Origin: Calcarisporiella thermophila CBS 279.70
Taxonomy: Eukaryota > Calcarisporiellomycota
Direction: 5' to 3'
NCBI RefSeq assembly: GCF_041956535.1
Contig: NW_027192204.1
Location: 133,069 to 197,068, forward strand
Length of the DNA: 64,000 bases
Numbering within the stretch: the first letter of the stretch is position 1; every line of letters starts with the position of its first letter. The position numbers and the translations under genes were made by a program. Below are positions 20,623 through 30,665 of this stretch, one piece after another. The notes beneath the pieces are model-generated. The model made no database searches. It was not told the origin of the DNA and saw only the letters and a program-made list of their open reading frames with translations.

Positions 20623-22044
20623 TTAATGGGCTTTTAAACCTTGCTTTGCGTTATGTTTTGCACATTCTTCCATAAGCTGGATCTGATCTGCAACCTCCTT
20701 CAAAACGCCTAATACAATGCCGTTTCCTTTTGTGAATGAGTGAATATGGTAGGTCAAGCCGAGCTCATTACAGAATTTGCGTACGAATGGTTGACATGCT
20801 CTCAAGTTGTGACGAGGTACACGCGGGAGCAAATGGTGCACTGTCTGAAATTGCAATCCTCCATGGAACCAATCAAGCCATTCAGGGCAATCAACATCCA
20901 TTGATGTCCGTAGCATATGGCTTGCGAATGCTTCTCTTTCTCCTGCGCCCACCGCCGGCATTCCAAAATGGGACAAGGTAATCTGCACATGTAGCAGAAC
21001 AGTGGTGACATGAGAAATATATATCCAGAGTAGACGCTGCGGCCAACTTGGAAGGTATGACAGAAGAGTGGAAAGCCAAATGATAAAAAATAGAATGCCC
21101 ATGAGCTCGACCCAGCGGAATCGGACACGCGGTTCTTTAAGTAGAAATCCAATCGATAAGGCGTACAAATTGAATCGGCCAAAGCTCAAAATAATGTAGT
21201 AGAGATAGTGTTGCCTCTTAATGAAAAATCTTGCGAAAGCGTCAAAATGCAGGGTGATTCCGTAATAACTACTTTGGAGGTTCTCGGCAAATTTTGCTGT
21301 AATAGCGAAGAAGGGCAAGTGTTGAATGTCAGGATCGTCTTCAGGAGAATTCGTCACTACATGGTGCACATAGTGGTTCTTCTTCCACCATCCTTCGGAT
21401 AAGCCGCCACAAAAAGCAGCGATAAAGATGCCAATAAGATGATCTATTGTCCGTATATGGGTAATTCCATTATGGCCGGCATCGTGAGCAGTGAATGCGA
21501 GCTGCTGCCAGAACATCCCCATACAGACTGCACTTAATAGATAGTGCCATGTGCTACGACCGTATAAGATAAGGAGGATGGATGTCGTGAGGAATAGGAT
21601 ATAACGTACACTCTCGCGGGCATAATTCCAATAGTTGCAATCGTAGAGGCCCCTCCGTTTTACTTCCTCTTCTAATTCCAAGTATTTTGCCGAAATTAGG
21701 TCACGCATTTCTTCTTCCTTTTGCTCGTTCTTCTTTGGTATTTCCCACTCTATATCTGTAGCTGGGCGCAATTCATCAACGTATTTACCCACGTAGAAAT
21801 AATTGATAAGCTTGTTCGTAACCGATTCAGGATGAAAGCAAATCATCTGATCCGTCGCATCACGTCCATTCAGATGGCGGATGACGAGATCGCCACCAGG
21901 ATGTTTAGAAAGCCAGTGGTTAAGTCGATAAACATTGCCGCGATATATGATTAGAACATCCCCCTTTTGAACAAGTTCCTGAATCCGAGTCTTGGTGAAG
22001 AGACGCACTTCAGGTTGAACCACTTCGGCTTCCGGCGGCGCCAT
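20623..22044 (-). CDS. Cytochrome b5-fused sphingolipid desaturase
   Basis: Front-end desaturase, most likely delta-8 sphingolipid (long-chain base) desaturase of the ER, by family resemblance. Single exon, 473 aa from ATG 22044 (MAPPEAEVVQPEV). The N-terminal cytochrome b5 domain has the heme motif HPGGD within YRLNHWLSKHPGGDLVIRHL. Desaturase His boxes: HDAGH, HVHH within KKNHYVHHVVTNSPEDDPDIQ, and QTVHH in the third box, where Gln replaces the first His, diagnostic of b5-fusion front-end enzymes. Two pairs of hydrophobic segments surround the boxes. Product class can be confused with delta-6 or delta-5 acyl desaturases; delta-8 sphingolipid is the usual fungal member. Confidence 0.88.
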   Translation of the reverse strand: MAPPEAEVVQPEVRLFTKTRIQELVQKGDVLIIYRGNVYRLNHWLSKHPGGDLVIRHLNGRDATDQMICFHPESVTNKLINYFYVGKYVDELRPATDIEWEIPKKNEQKEEEMRDLISAKYLELEEEVKRRGLYDCNYWNYARESVRYILFLTTSILLILYGRSTWHYLLSAVCMGMFWQQLAFTAHDAGHNGITHIRTIDHLIGIFIAAFCGGLSEGWWKKNHYVHHVVTNSPEDDPDIQHLPFFAITAKFAENLQSSYYGITLHFDAFARFFIKRQHYLYYIILSFGRFNLYALSIGFLLKEPRVRFRWVELMGILFFIIWLSTLLSYLPSWPQRLLWIYISHVTTVLLHVQITLSHFGMPAVGAGEREAFASHMLRTSMDVDCPEWLDWFHGGLQFQTVHHLLPRVPRHNLRACQPFVRKFCNELGLTYHIHSFTKGNGIVLGVLKEVADQIQLMEECAKHNAKQGLKAH

Positions 22045-22308
22045 GTCGCAAAGTATCTGGTTTGATAAAATAGAGTGTTGAAGGAAAGAGTTGGCGCGGA
22101 TTTGGGAAAGGAGCAATGAACTAACGCAAGATCAATCTACATTCGAAAGTATTATTTTAATTCTCGTAGTGGGAAGTCGAATTTAAGCTCAATTGGGATT
22201 CATTCATTGGCCTATCTCAAAAACTTGCGGCTAAGAGTAATCCAAGGAAAATAAGTCTTGAGCGCGTTAGAAAAAAGACAGCATTATTCAAAAAAGAAAA
22301 ATGGTGTC
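22045..22308. promoter_or_regulatory. Divergent promoter, desaturase / PPR-like gene
   Basis: 264 bp between head-to-head starts. No specific element recognised. Confidence 0.4.
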
Positions 22309-24283
22309 ATGCCCGTCATTCGTTATCAATTATCTCATTTATATTCTAAAAGATCGTTTGCAACCCTTTTAAAAAAAAACTCTTCACCTCCCAGTTGGTT
22401 TACTGCCACACCATTACCCAAGAGACATCCGGCAAAAAAGCGATTGAAGGTATCTCAATCAAAACCCGGTGAAAGTACCGTAGTAGCAAAGAAGAAAAAG
22501 GAAAAAGATGCAGCAACACTAGTAAGAAAAGCGAGGGAGAAGGCGCAGATAGATCAGGTAATAATATCGTTGCGTTAATTGAATCTCACATTATTAATTC
22601 GAGCTTTTTGAGTAGGCATTTTATATTCTGAAGTCATTATGGTCTGACCTTTCAAATGCAGCTTCTCCTTCTCAACAAAATGAGATAGTTCAAAGGGCAT
22701 ACAATGAGCTCTCTAATTATTCTAATCTTGCGTGGTATCCTCGCATTTTTTCCAAATTGCTCCAATCCACAGCTTATACCCACCGCTCTACCCTTGCAAA
22801 ATCTCTCTTCGCAAATTACAGCTTGCAACTTGCACACACTTCCTCTACCGCCTATATTCAAGACGCAAAAATTTGGAACGGTTTTTTGGAGGCTTGTGCT
22901 TCAGGGGAGGAATTGAGAGAATGTATTGATGTCATAAATGGAATGAGGGCCGCAGGAGTAGATATGACAAAAGCGACAGTCCTGCATTTTATTAGGGGTT
23001 GTATTCGACATAGAGAATTGCAGACGGCAATTGAGTTTCTCAAAAGCCAGAATACACAGCTGATCACTCCCCACTTGGTGCACGAACTCTTGAATGCCTG
23101 TTTCATCTCTGGTCAAAAGAATTTAATTGCCGATGTAACAGCTTTGCTTCCCCGAATTAATGGACAAACCCTAACGATTCTCGCAAGGCACAGCACTAGT
23201 TGGGAAGATTTGAATGAGGTGATGAGCGTAGGGATGTTGGATAACTGGCAAGTACAAATTGAGTTGATGCGAGCATGCACTCGCATCGCCGATACTGGGC
23301 CGATCGGGATGTCAAAATGTTTTGATCTATATCATAGATTAATTCGTACGAACGGATCCAAGGGCATAAACCCTGGAGTGTTGAGGATATTGGTGGAAGC
23401 TTGCGTGCAACGAGGAAACATCATTGGTGCCCTTAATCTTATTTATAATAATCCAACTGTGAAATTATTCGCATCTCAGCGTATATTGCACATGGTACTA
23501 AGTTGTATCGGCTCGCATCGCGCTCTTACCTATGCAAAACGAGAGGCAGGGCATTTAGGCTGGAAACCGAGTAATGCGCTCCATATGCAACATATGTTCT
23601 ATTTCTCTTTTATTCGTGAGCAATGTCAAAGAACGTTGAGCGGTATTCTGAGCATGAAGCTGCAGAGAGGGATAGTATTAGCTATGGGACGACTTGGAGA
23701 CCAAGATGGTATTGAACAATGGGTCGTGAAATATTGCCACTTACCGGTTCATGGACACAAAACTGATACAGAACAATCAACATACGATCATGGCATAACC
23801 CTCGCTGTGAGAGCTCTGGCCACACGATCTCCTTTTCACATACCTTCGCCTTCCACCTGTCTTCACTTTTCTGCACGGATTCTTTCTCCGTCGCCTAGCT
23901 TGATCCGATTTCTTTTTTCCTCTCTCCACACACGAAACGACATCGCCATCTCTACCCCCCTTATATCTAACTTTGTAATTAGAAAGCAAGTTCAACTTAG
24001 CTCACACCAACTTGAAGAGTGGATTACTGCTAGTGTACGACGGGTAAATGAGCATGATGCACAGCGTATAGGCTCGAGGGATGGGGCGCTGGCATTCTGT
24101 AGCGCTGAAGCGCTAGAACAAGCAGGAGTTTTAAATCGAAACAAAGAAGGATGGTGGCGAGAGCTATATGAAATACGTAGAGCCATTATTGGGGCATTTG
24201 CAAAAGGGATAGTGCGAGAAACTAAGAGAGTTAAGGAAGAAATGGATGTAGAAGATTGCTTGCAAATGATTGAACACCTGTAG
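22309..24283 (+). CDS. Mitochondrial PPR-like helical repeat protein
   Basis: Two exons, 22309-22557 and 22616-24283 (58-nt intron), join in frame to 638 aa. The N-terminus MPVIRYQLSHLYSKRSFATLLKK is basic, amphipathic and free of acidic residues, a mitochondrial presequence. The body holds paired helices of pentatricopeptide type, for example AKIWNGFLEACASGEELRECIDVINGMRAAGVDM followed by TKATVLHFIRGCIRHRELQTAIEFL, and later NPGVLRILVEACVQRGNIIGALNLI. The likely role is binding and stabilising or translating a mitochondrial transcript (inferred from the family). I cannot name the orthologue. A Lys-rich block (VAKKKKEKD) stands before the intron. Confidence 0.75.
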
Positions 24284-24412
24284 AAAACCAATTTTGATTC
24301 CACATTTCTATTCCTTTTTTATTATTATTTATGTTGTCGTTTTTGTAAAAATATATATTGTCTTTAATAATAAACAAGCATGAGGATTTTCGAAGAAACC
24401 AGGCTTTTGACT

Positions 24413-25490
24413 CTACACTTCCGTTTGTGTCTCCTTATTGTTAATCAGATTATGCAATGCAATCACGGCTCGAATAAGTGAGCTCACATACACGACTAAC
24501 AGTTGATCATTTGTCTTTACGGAGAAAGCACGAATCATATCCGGAGTGTTCAAATTCGGTAGCAGGTTGAAAATATCTTGGAGGTTGTAAATAATCTGGT
24601 GGTTAATAGGCAGCTTACCAGCGACAACTCGCAAAAGATAGGCGTGAATGTTTTCGAGTCGTTGCTGCAGACCTTTTAGTGAATGGAGTTGGTTGGTGAC
24701 TCGTGTAGAGAGAGTCCCCACACCCGAATCCTTAATATCGCGGAGTAGATGCTCCACTCCTATCTCCTCTGCCTCTTCTGCCTGAATCTCGGAGGGAACG
24801 TGCATAAATGTCTTCTTTGTCTCCGTTCCATCCTATGGAAATAAATTTTTTGAAATTAAATTATAGCATCATAGAGAAATATAGTGACACCTAAAAATCT
24901 TACATCCGACACTTCTTCAATTGCAAAGTATGCATCTGTAGGAATTCCGATATCATCGGACTTTACATCAACGATCACAAGTACGGGATTGGGTGTATAT
25001 CTCTTGAAGAGTTCATTGATTTCTAGGTCGCTTGAACGTAGTTTGGGACCGCTGTGGTACCAGCCAATCAATTTCTCCTTGGCTATTTAAAAACAAAATG
25101 AAATCTATAACTAGATTGAGTATCCAGTAGTAGAGTATAATGTTACCATTCACTTTTTTAAACATGTCGTTCATCGATTCTACGTAATTATGATCAAGGA
25201 ACCAGACCGACGGATCTTTTTCATCTTCTTCAAATGGTACTAAAAAAGAACAGCGATTAAGTGCACACATGAGCATAAAATACAGTGAAATTCTAAGGAG
25301 AAAATTCAATATGTATACCTGCAAAGCTGTTCGCCACATTCACTGTTTTCCCCTTTGCTTGTCCTAATAACACTCCCACCACACGTTTCTTGGTATTTCT
25401 CGCGACACGATTATAGTGATCTACAACCGAAAGCAGAACGAGTGGATGCACTATAACCGTAGTAGCCTGAATTGCTTCCTTTGCTGGCAT
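24413..25490 (-). CDS. RPN8: 26S proteasome subunit RPN8 (PSMD7)
   Basis: MPN-domain subunit of the proteasome lid, partner of the deubiquitinase Rpn11. Exons 25319-25490, 25147-25239, 24904-25082 and 24413-24832 join exactly to 287 aa. Blocks: [93 protein letters not shown] and the C-terminal helical [23 protein letters not shown]. As in all Rpn8 proteins, the JAMM metal ligands of Rpn11 are absent. Its 3' end converges on the PPR-like gene with only about 130 bp between. Confidence 0.97.
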
Positions 25491-26071
25491 TATTCGTTAC
25501 TTAAACTTGTAATTCCTTGTGGTAATTTTATAAGATCGCGCCTTGGTCACTTTAGAATGAAGACGCGCAATCGATATAAGCCCCCCAAACGTCATATTGT
25601 AAATCAGCCACTCTGTGACTTATTTAATTTTAGTCACTTTTTCAGGAAGAATTGTCTTACTCTTCACTTCTACCTAGCATCATTTTATTTTTTCCTCACG
25701 CCATTATTGATCATTCAACACAATAATAGGTGAGTTATTCAGTATGATTCCTACCAAATTATTGAACTAGCGTGCCGAGATCAAGTGCCAAATTACGGTC
25801 TCTTTTGTGATTTTCTATATTTGTTTCTCATTATTTTTATTTGGTGGCAACTATTTTTAAAACTACGTTTCATTCTTGGCATCGAGCATTCTTTTTATTC
25901 TTAGATAATATTTTCTGTCATTGATAGGTCACTACACTAATTCTCGATTCACACATACTCCTTTTCACTGTTGAAGATTTGATTTTCATTATCTTCTATT
26001 GATTTTATTTTAGTTTTTATTTTTAGCTTAATTCAATCGAGCATTTAACCTTATTAAGCGAGTCGTAGGAT
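25491..26071. promoter_or_regulatory. Divergent region, RPN8 / CCCH gene
   Basis: 581 bp between head-to-head genes, very T-rich on the side nearest the CCCH gene (about 25800-26040), which suggests a long leader. No known proteasome control element identified by eye. Confidence 0.4.
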
Positions 26072-27861
26072 ATGGCCCCACATCATCGCAAGGCGATTAC
26101 TACACAAAAAAAAAGGTAACTATTGAAGAAAATTTACTTAGGATTAAGCAAGATCAACCAGAATACAAATACCCTTTATACGCTTAAGAAAAAATAAGGA
26201 ACTTGAGAACTCGAAACGGCAGAAAAACAACGAGAATACGTCCTTGGATATCTGCAAGAAGTCTAATATTGCTGATTTAAAAACCTCTCCAATCGTGAGT
26301 TCAAACCACTGCTCCAATCACGAGCAGCAATACGATGTGGATCCTCTTCAATACACCTCCACTATTCCAAAGAATCACCTTGGCATCTCAACAGAATTGA
26401 ATTCTATTGCGACAAGCACAGCCCCTTTGGCAAATAGTATGTCAAGCGAGCCTCCAAAGAAACCAAGACGTATTCGCTCACCTGGGAATTCACTTAACGA
26501 CTCAGTCAAAGGGAACGAAATCAGCGTAGAGTGTCACCGTTCATATAAAGGCATGAGTGGCAATATGGAGGAGATTGCAAGTCGAGCAAGGAAGCAGAGT
26601 AGCGGAAGAGCACGTAGAAAACCCGAACTCTACCGTACAGAGATGTGTCGATCACTTGAAGAAAATGGCTATTGTCCGTAAGTAACATCGACAGTTTTCA
26701 ATGTATATTGAATTAAGCCTCCCCATTAATCTGCTTATATCAAGATACGGGAATCGCTGTGAATATGCGCACAATAAATCCGAACTTCGACCTGTATTCA
26801 GGCACTGGAATTTTAAGACAAAATTGTGTCGTACTTTTCACGAGTATGGCCATTGTCCCTATGGGAAGCGCTGTCATTATCTGCACAACGGTGGAGAAGA
26901 TGAAATCCCAGAAAATGTCGTCATAGAATCACCACCTCCTCACCGGTTCAACGAAGTTGGAAATAGGCCCCACCATGAGCTAGAAACGGATAGCTCTGAC
27001 CCATTTCCTATTTCTTCAAGCTATAATCAAAGCAAAAAGCTTGAAATTTGTCAAGGCGTGTCTAATGGAGTCTCTCTCGGGAATTATGCAAAGGACTCAC
27101 TGCTTTCCACAACTTCAGTAACAAATGGGCGTAAAATATCCTCAGAGGCCATCGCTGAAGCTGAGGCAGCGTTCGATGCATTGGATCTGGGGGACGACAA
27201 AATATCTCCCACTTTGAGATTGCCGCATATATCCGAGGGACTAGTCAGCGGACATCAGCGAAGGCTAAGTGACCCAACAGTAGAAAGGACGATACGTGAA
27301 AATCACAATCGATTATCATTGCCAGTATCTGAGAATTCATTAAACTGGAATGAGCAAGAGATGCCGGTGACAGATTTTTCAACTTCAATTAGGCCATCAG
27401 AGACGTCGAGTTTGCAATTTGTACCCTCTTTTGATCAAAATGCGAGGCCATTTACTACCCAGAATTATTTTACTGAGTCGGGACGACGACAGTCCACACC
27501 AGATACTTCAAATTGTGCAACAGAGCATCTCTTCTATTCAAGCTTTCCTTTCAGTACTGGCTCCCATATAAATACAGGCAAAAGTTTCGCCTTTGGCAAG
27601 TCGATGGGATTTGCTCCTCATACTGATTTCGACGACATAACACCACCCACCCTCCCAGATACTCAGGTTCTTCCTCTTGAGCTAATAGAGGAGATCAACG
27701 CGGTTGGATCGACAACTTTTTTAGATGATGGAGCTCCTAAAGAGAATAGGCAAGCACGAGGAAGTAATGCATTGGAGGTAACTAAGCTACAAGTGCAGAA
27801 TATACAGCATGACCACGAAGAAAATAAGCAAGTCTCATCATTTCAATATTTAAATTACTAA
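26072..27861 (+). CDS. Tandem CCCH zinc-finger protein, TTP/Zfs1 type
   Basis: RNA-binding protein that likely binds AU-rich 3' UTR elements and promotes decay (tristetraprolin/Zfs1/Cth family). Exons 26072-26115, 26189-26677 and 26745-27861 join to 549 aa; the second intron falls inside finger 1. Fingers: lead-in YRTEMCRSL, then C-x8-C-x5-C-x3-H (CRSLEENGYC, PYGNRC, EYAH); lead-in FKTKLCRTF, then the same spacing (CRTFHEYGHC, PYGKRC, HYLH). The two fingers are 18 residues apart, the canonical TTP spacing. The rest is long, Ser/Pro-rich and low in structure, with HQRRLSDPT, a possible phospho-site. The short first exon (MAPHHRKAITTQ) is inferred from splice signals because the main ORF has no in-frame ATG upstream. 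Confidence 0.88.
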
Positions 27862-28243
27862 CTATCGTGAATTCGAGTGAAGGTAGATCACATTTTCCAT
27901 ATAACTATTTATTTGGTTTGATAAAATATATTTGATATATCTTTTTTTTTTTACGTATATACGGTTATTATTTGTTAACTTTATTATTTGCTTGCTTTTA
28001 TGGAATTTTTTGGAGTGTATGCGATTGTGAAGGATACTGTATAATTTCTTTTATCTCTTTGTCTATATATCGTATATTGACTTTGTAATAAGATTGAGGT
28101 CTTCTATTTTGTATGATCCGCGAAATTACAATAACTGAACTGTGAATAAACCAAGCCACATACCCCCTTGTTAAAAAATTTATAAACAAATTTTATCTCA
28201 CTTCGAGTAATCTAGTTTCTAACAAATCAAAATCAAAGAAACC
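27862..28243. other. Intergenic, CCCH 3' UTR / COX9 promoter
   Basis: 382 bp, strongly AT-rich with repeated TATAT stretches around 27920-28070. Nothing else seen. Confidence 0.45.
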
Positions 28244-28423
28244 ATGGCAATCGCACCTATTACTGGCAAACTCCGTAAGCGTCTCATTCTCGATCTTTCA
28301 ATCTCCATTGGTCTCGGCGTCGTCGCTGGCTACGGTTACTGGCACGGAATCCACATGCCCATCGTCAATAAGCGTGATGCCTTTTATGCACGTTTGCGGG
28401 CATCAAAATCTCAGGAAGAATAA
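28244..28423 (+). CDS. COX9: Cytochrome c oxidase subunit VIIa (COX9)
   Basis: Small inner-membrane subunit of respiratory complex IV. 59 codons, the same length as yeast Cox9. It starts MAIAPITGKLRKRL, matching the yeast N-terminus, then one transmembrane helix (LDLSISIGLGVVAGYGYWHG), then HMPIVNKRDAFYARLRA. A Kozak-like context (accATGg) supports the start. Directly after the stop, GTGAGT at 28431 and TAG at 28606-28608 bracket a plausible 178-nt intron in the 3' UTR. Confidence 0.93.
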   Translation: MAIAPITGKLRKRLILDLSISIGLGVVAGYGYWHGIHMPIVNKRDAFYARLRASKSQEE

Positions 28424-28866
28424 AGATCTGGTGAGTCTTCAAATTTCATTTTTACTCGACATATTTGAATACTATTATTATAAAACAACTTTTATGGAGA
28501 GTTCTATTCTCTGGACTCTTGTTTTATTCTAACAAGTGTTCTTGCTTTTGCTATCATCATTTCAATTATTTATATTGAATGCTCACCCAATATTCTACCT
28601 TCAAATAGCCATCATCACCGTTTGTACTAGTCGTTTGCGAATAAAATACTGCCTTAGATTTGTCTTTAATATTTTAAATAGTTTTTTAAACTTAATTGAT
28701 GTACACTGAATCTACCATGTATTAAGCATTATCAAAGACTACAATGACATATGGTTGAAATGTTAGGTTAGATTCTAACCTAAAAATTGACGTAGTAATT
28801 CCATCCTCTCGCGTTCTAACTTCATTGCTCGAGAGATCTTCGCCCCATTATCTGCTTGACCCTACG
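28424..28866. promoter_or_regulatory. COX9 3' region and LST8 promoter
   Basis: 443 bp. Holds the probable COX9 3'-UTR intron (28431-28608) and the LST8 promoter with a 10-bp-arm inverted repeat at 28763-28783, listed separately. Confidence 0.5.
28763..28783. repeat. Perfect short inverted repeat in LST8 promoter
   Basis: Arms TTAGGTTAGA and TCTAACCTAA are perfect reverse complements around one T. It lies 84 bp upstream of the LST8 ATG. Could be a dimeric regulator site or a hairpin in the leader. Confidence 0.6.
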
Positions 28867-30363
28867 ATGCGTGGTTATAATAAACCGCAGCAACAGCAAA
28901 ACCATGGATACCAATTTCAGCAACGCGCTGCTCCATCCAACCAGCCTCAGCCTCAGCCTCAGCCTGCTGTTGGTGGAGGAAGTGGGCAATATAACTCAGG
29001 ACAGTATTATTATGCACAACACAATCCCGTTCATAATCAAGAGACTCATTCGGTGATATTGGTGACCGCAGGCTATGATCACACAATACGATTTTGGGAA
29101 GCACTGAGTGGAATATGCTCGCGGACAATTCAGCATCCTGATTCGGTAGGCGATGTTTGAAAAAATAACTTCTATGGGTATAGAGCGAATAATTGGATAT
29201 AATAATTAGCAAGTGAATAAACTCGCTATTTCGCCAGATAGAAGATACCTTGCTGCTGCGGGTAAGCACTTCTTTATATTTGTTAATTCCTTTATATTTA
29301 TACAATAATCATCTTAACAGGAAATCCTCATGTGCGACTCTACGATATTAATAGCAATAACCCGAACCCTGTAGGCATATGCATTTTATATAAAGGATGT
29401 GTAGTCACGGCATACGATAAACATATAACTTTTTTTTTCTACTGAAGGTAGCATCATTTGATGGGCACACAAGTAATATTACCGCTGTTAGTTTCCATAG
29501 CGAAGGAAAGTGGATGGTGACAGGCAGCGAGGATGGCACAGTGAAAATATGGGATCTACGGTGGGTATTCTCTATTTTTTTTTCGCTTTATAATTTAATC
29601 GGTTTATTGTTTGGATCTGGCTTTAGATCTGCAACTGTACAGCGCAACTTCGACCATAAGGCCCCAGTCAATGATGTGATAATTCATCCAAATCAAGGGG
29701 AGCTTATTTCTTGCGATCAATCCGGAAGTATTCGAATATGGGATCTTGCAAAAAACTGCTGTAGTTTTGAATTGGTAAATCCTACTTTATAACAGTATTT
29801 TAGCCCGAGAACTCAAAAAGTAACTTTTGGCAAAGGTACCTGAAGATGATGTGCCCATGAGGTCCCTTACGGCTGGATCAGATGGCACTCTGCTAATTGC
29901 TGGGAATAATAAAGTATGTTTGCAGATATTATGATTATACATGAATCCTTTTGCTCAACTGCATTCTTAATTATAGGGAACAGTGTTTGTGTGGCGCATG
30001 TCAGGTGGGAAAGATGCGACACAGCTTCAGCCCATCAAATCGTTCAGCGCGCATACACGTTATTTAACAAAGTGTTTGCTTTCTCCTGATGTCAAACACT
30101 TAGCTACCTGTAGCGCAGATACCACGGTCAAGATTTGGGATGCGCGTGATAATAGTTTTGAACTAGAGCGGACTCTTATGGGTCATCAGCGATGGGTCTG
30201 GGATTGCTCGTTTTCGGCAGATTCTGCGTATCTGGTTACTGCATCGTCAGACCATACTGCTAGATTGCTCGACTTAAGTCAAGGAGAGTTAATAAGGCAA
30301 TATAATGGACACAACAAGGCGGCAGTATGTGTTGCATTGAATGACCAGTCACGATTTGAATGA
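28867..30363 (+). CDS. LST8: TOR complex WD40 subunit LST8
   Basis: Seven-bladed WD40 subunit shared by TORC1 and TORC2, binding the TOR kinase domain. Exons: 28867-29145, 29210-29261, 29321-29370, 29448-29560, 29627-29774, 29836-29913 and 29977-30363, all with GT-AG introns and an exact frame. Blade blocks: [151 protein letters not shown]. Unusual: a Gln/Pro/Gly/Tyr-rich extension of about 55 residues precedes blade 1, absent from yeast Lst8. ATG 28867 is the first in-frame ATG of this exon. Confidence 0.96.
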
Positions 30364-30665
30364 TCACTTTGCCATCTTTCTTTTTCAACATTCCTTTCCT
30401 TTGCTTGTATTTTAATCTATAAGAAAATTATTTCGATCGCATTCAGGTTGAAAAGAACCTAGAAAACATCTATTTGATATATATGTGGCATGAAAAGTAA
30501 ATTGCTAATATTTCCTACTCTTACGTGCCATATATCATTTATGTGCACTCAAAAAACATTTCATATTTCTATCAAACATATTACCACGAATATAGAATAC
30601 ACACGATAAAGCAGTCACAAACTAAAATATCTTGGACGCTAATGTCAATACGTTTCTAATCAGAC
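30364..30665. other. Intergenic, LST8 3' UTR / RPAP1 promoter
   Basis: 302 bp, AT-rich. No further feature seen. Confidence 0.45.

Noticed and set aside
24856-25071. Short minus ORF as an independent gene
   Set aside because: It is RPN8 exon 3 read from an internal start.
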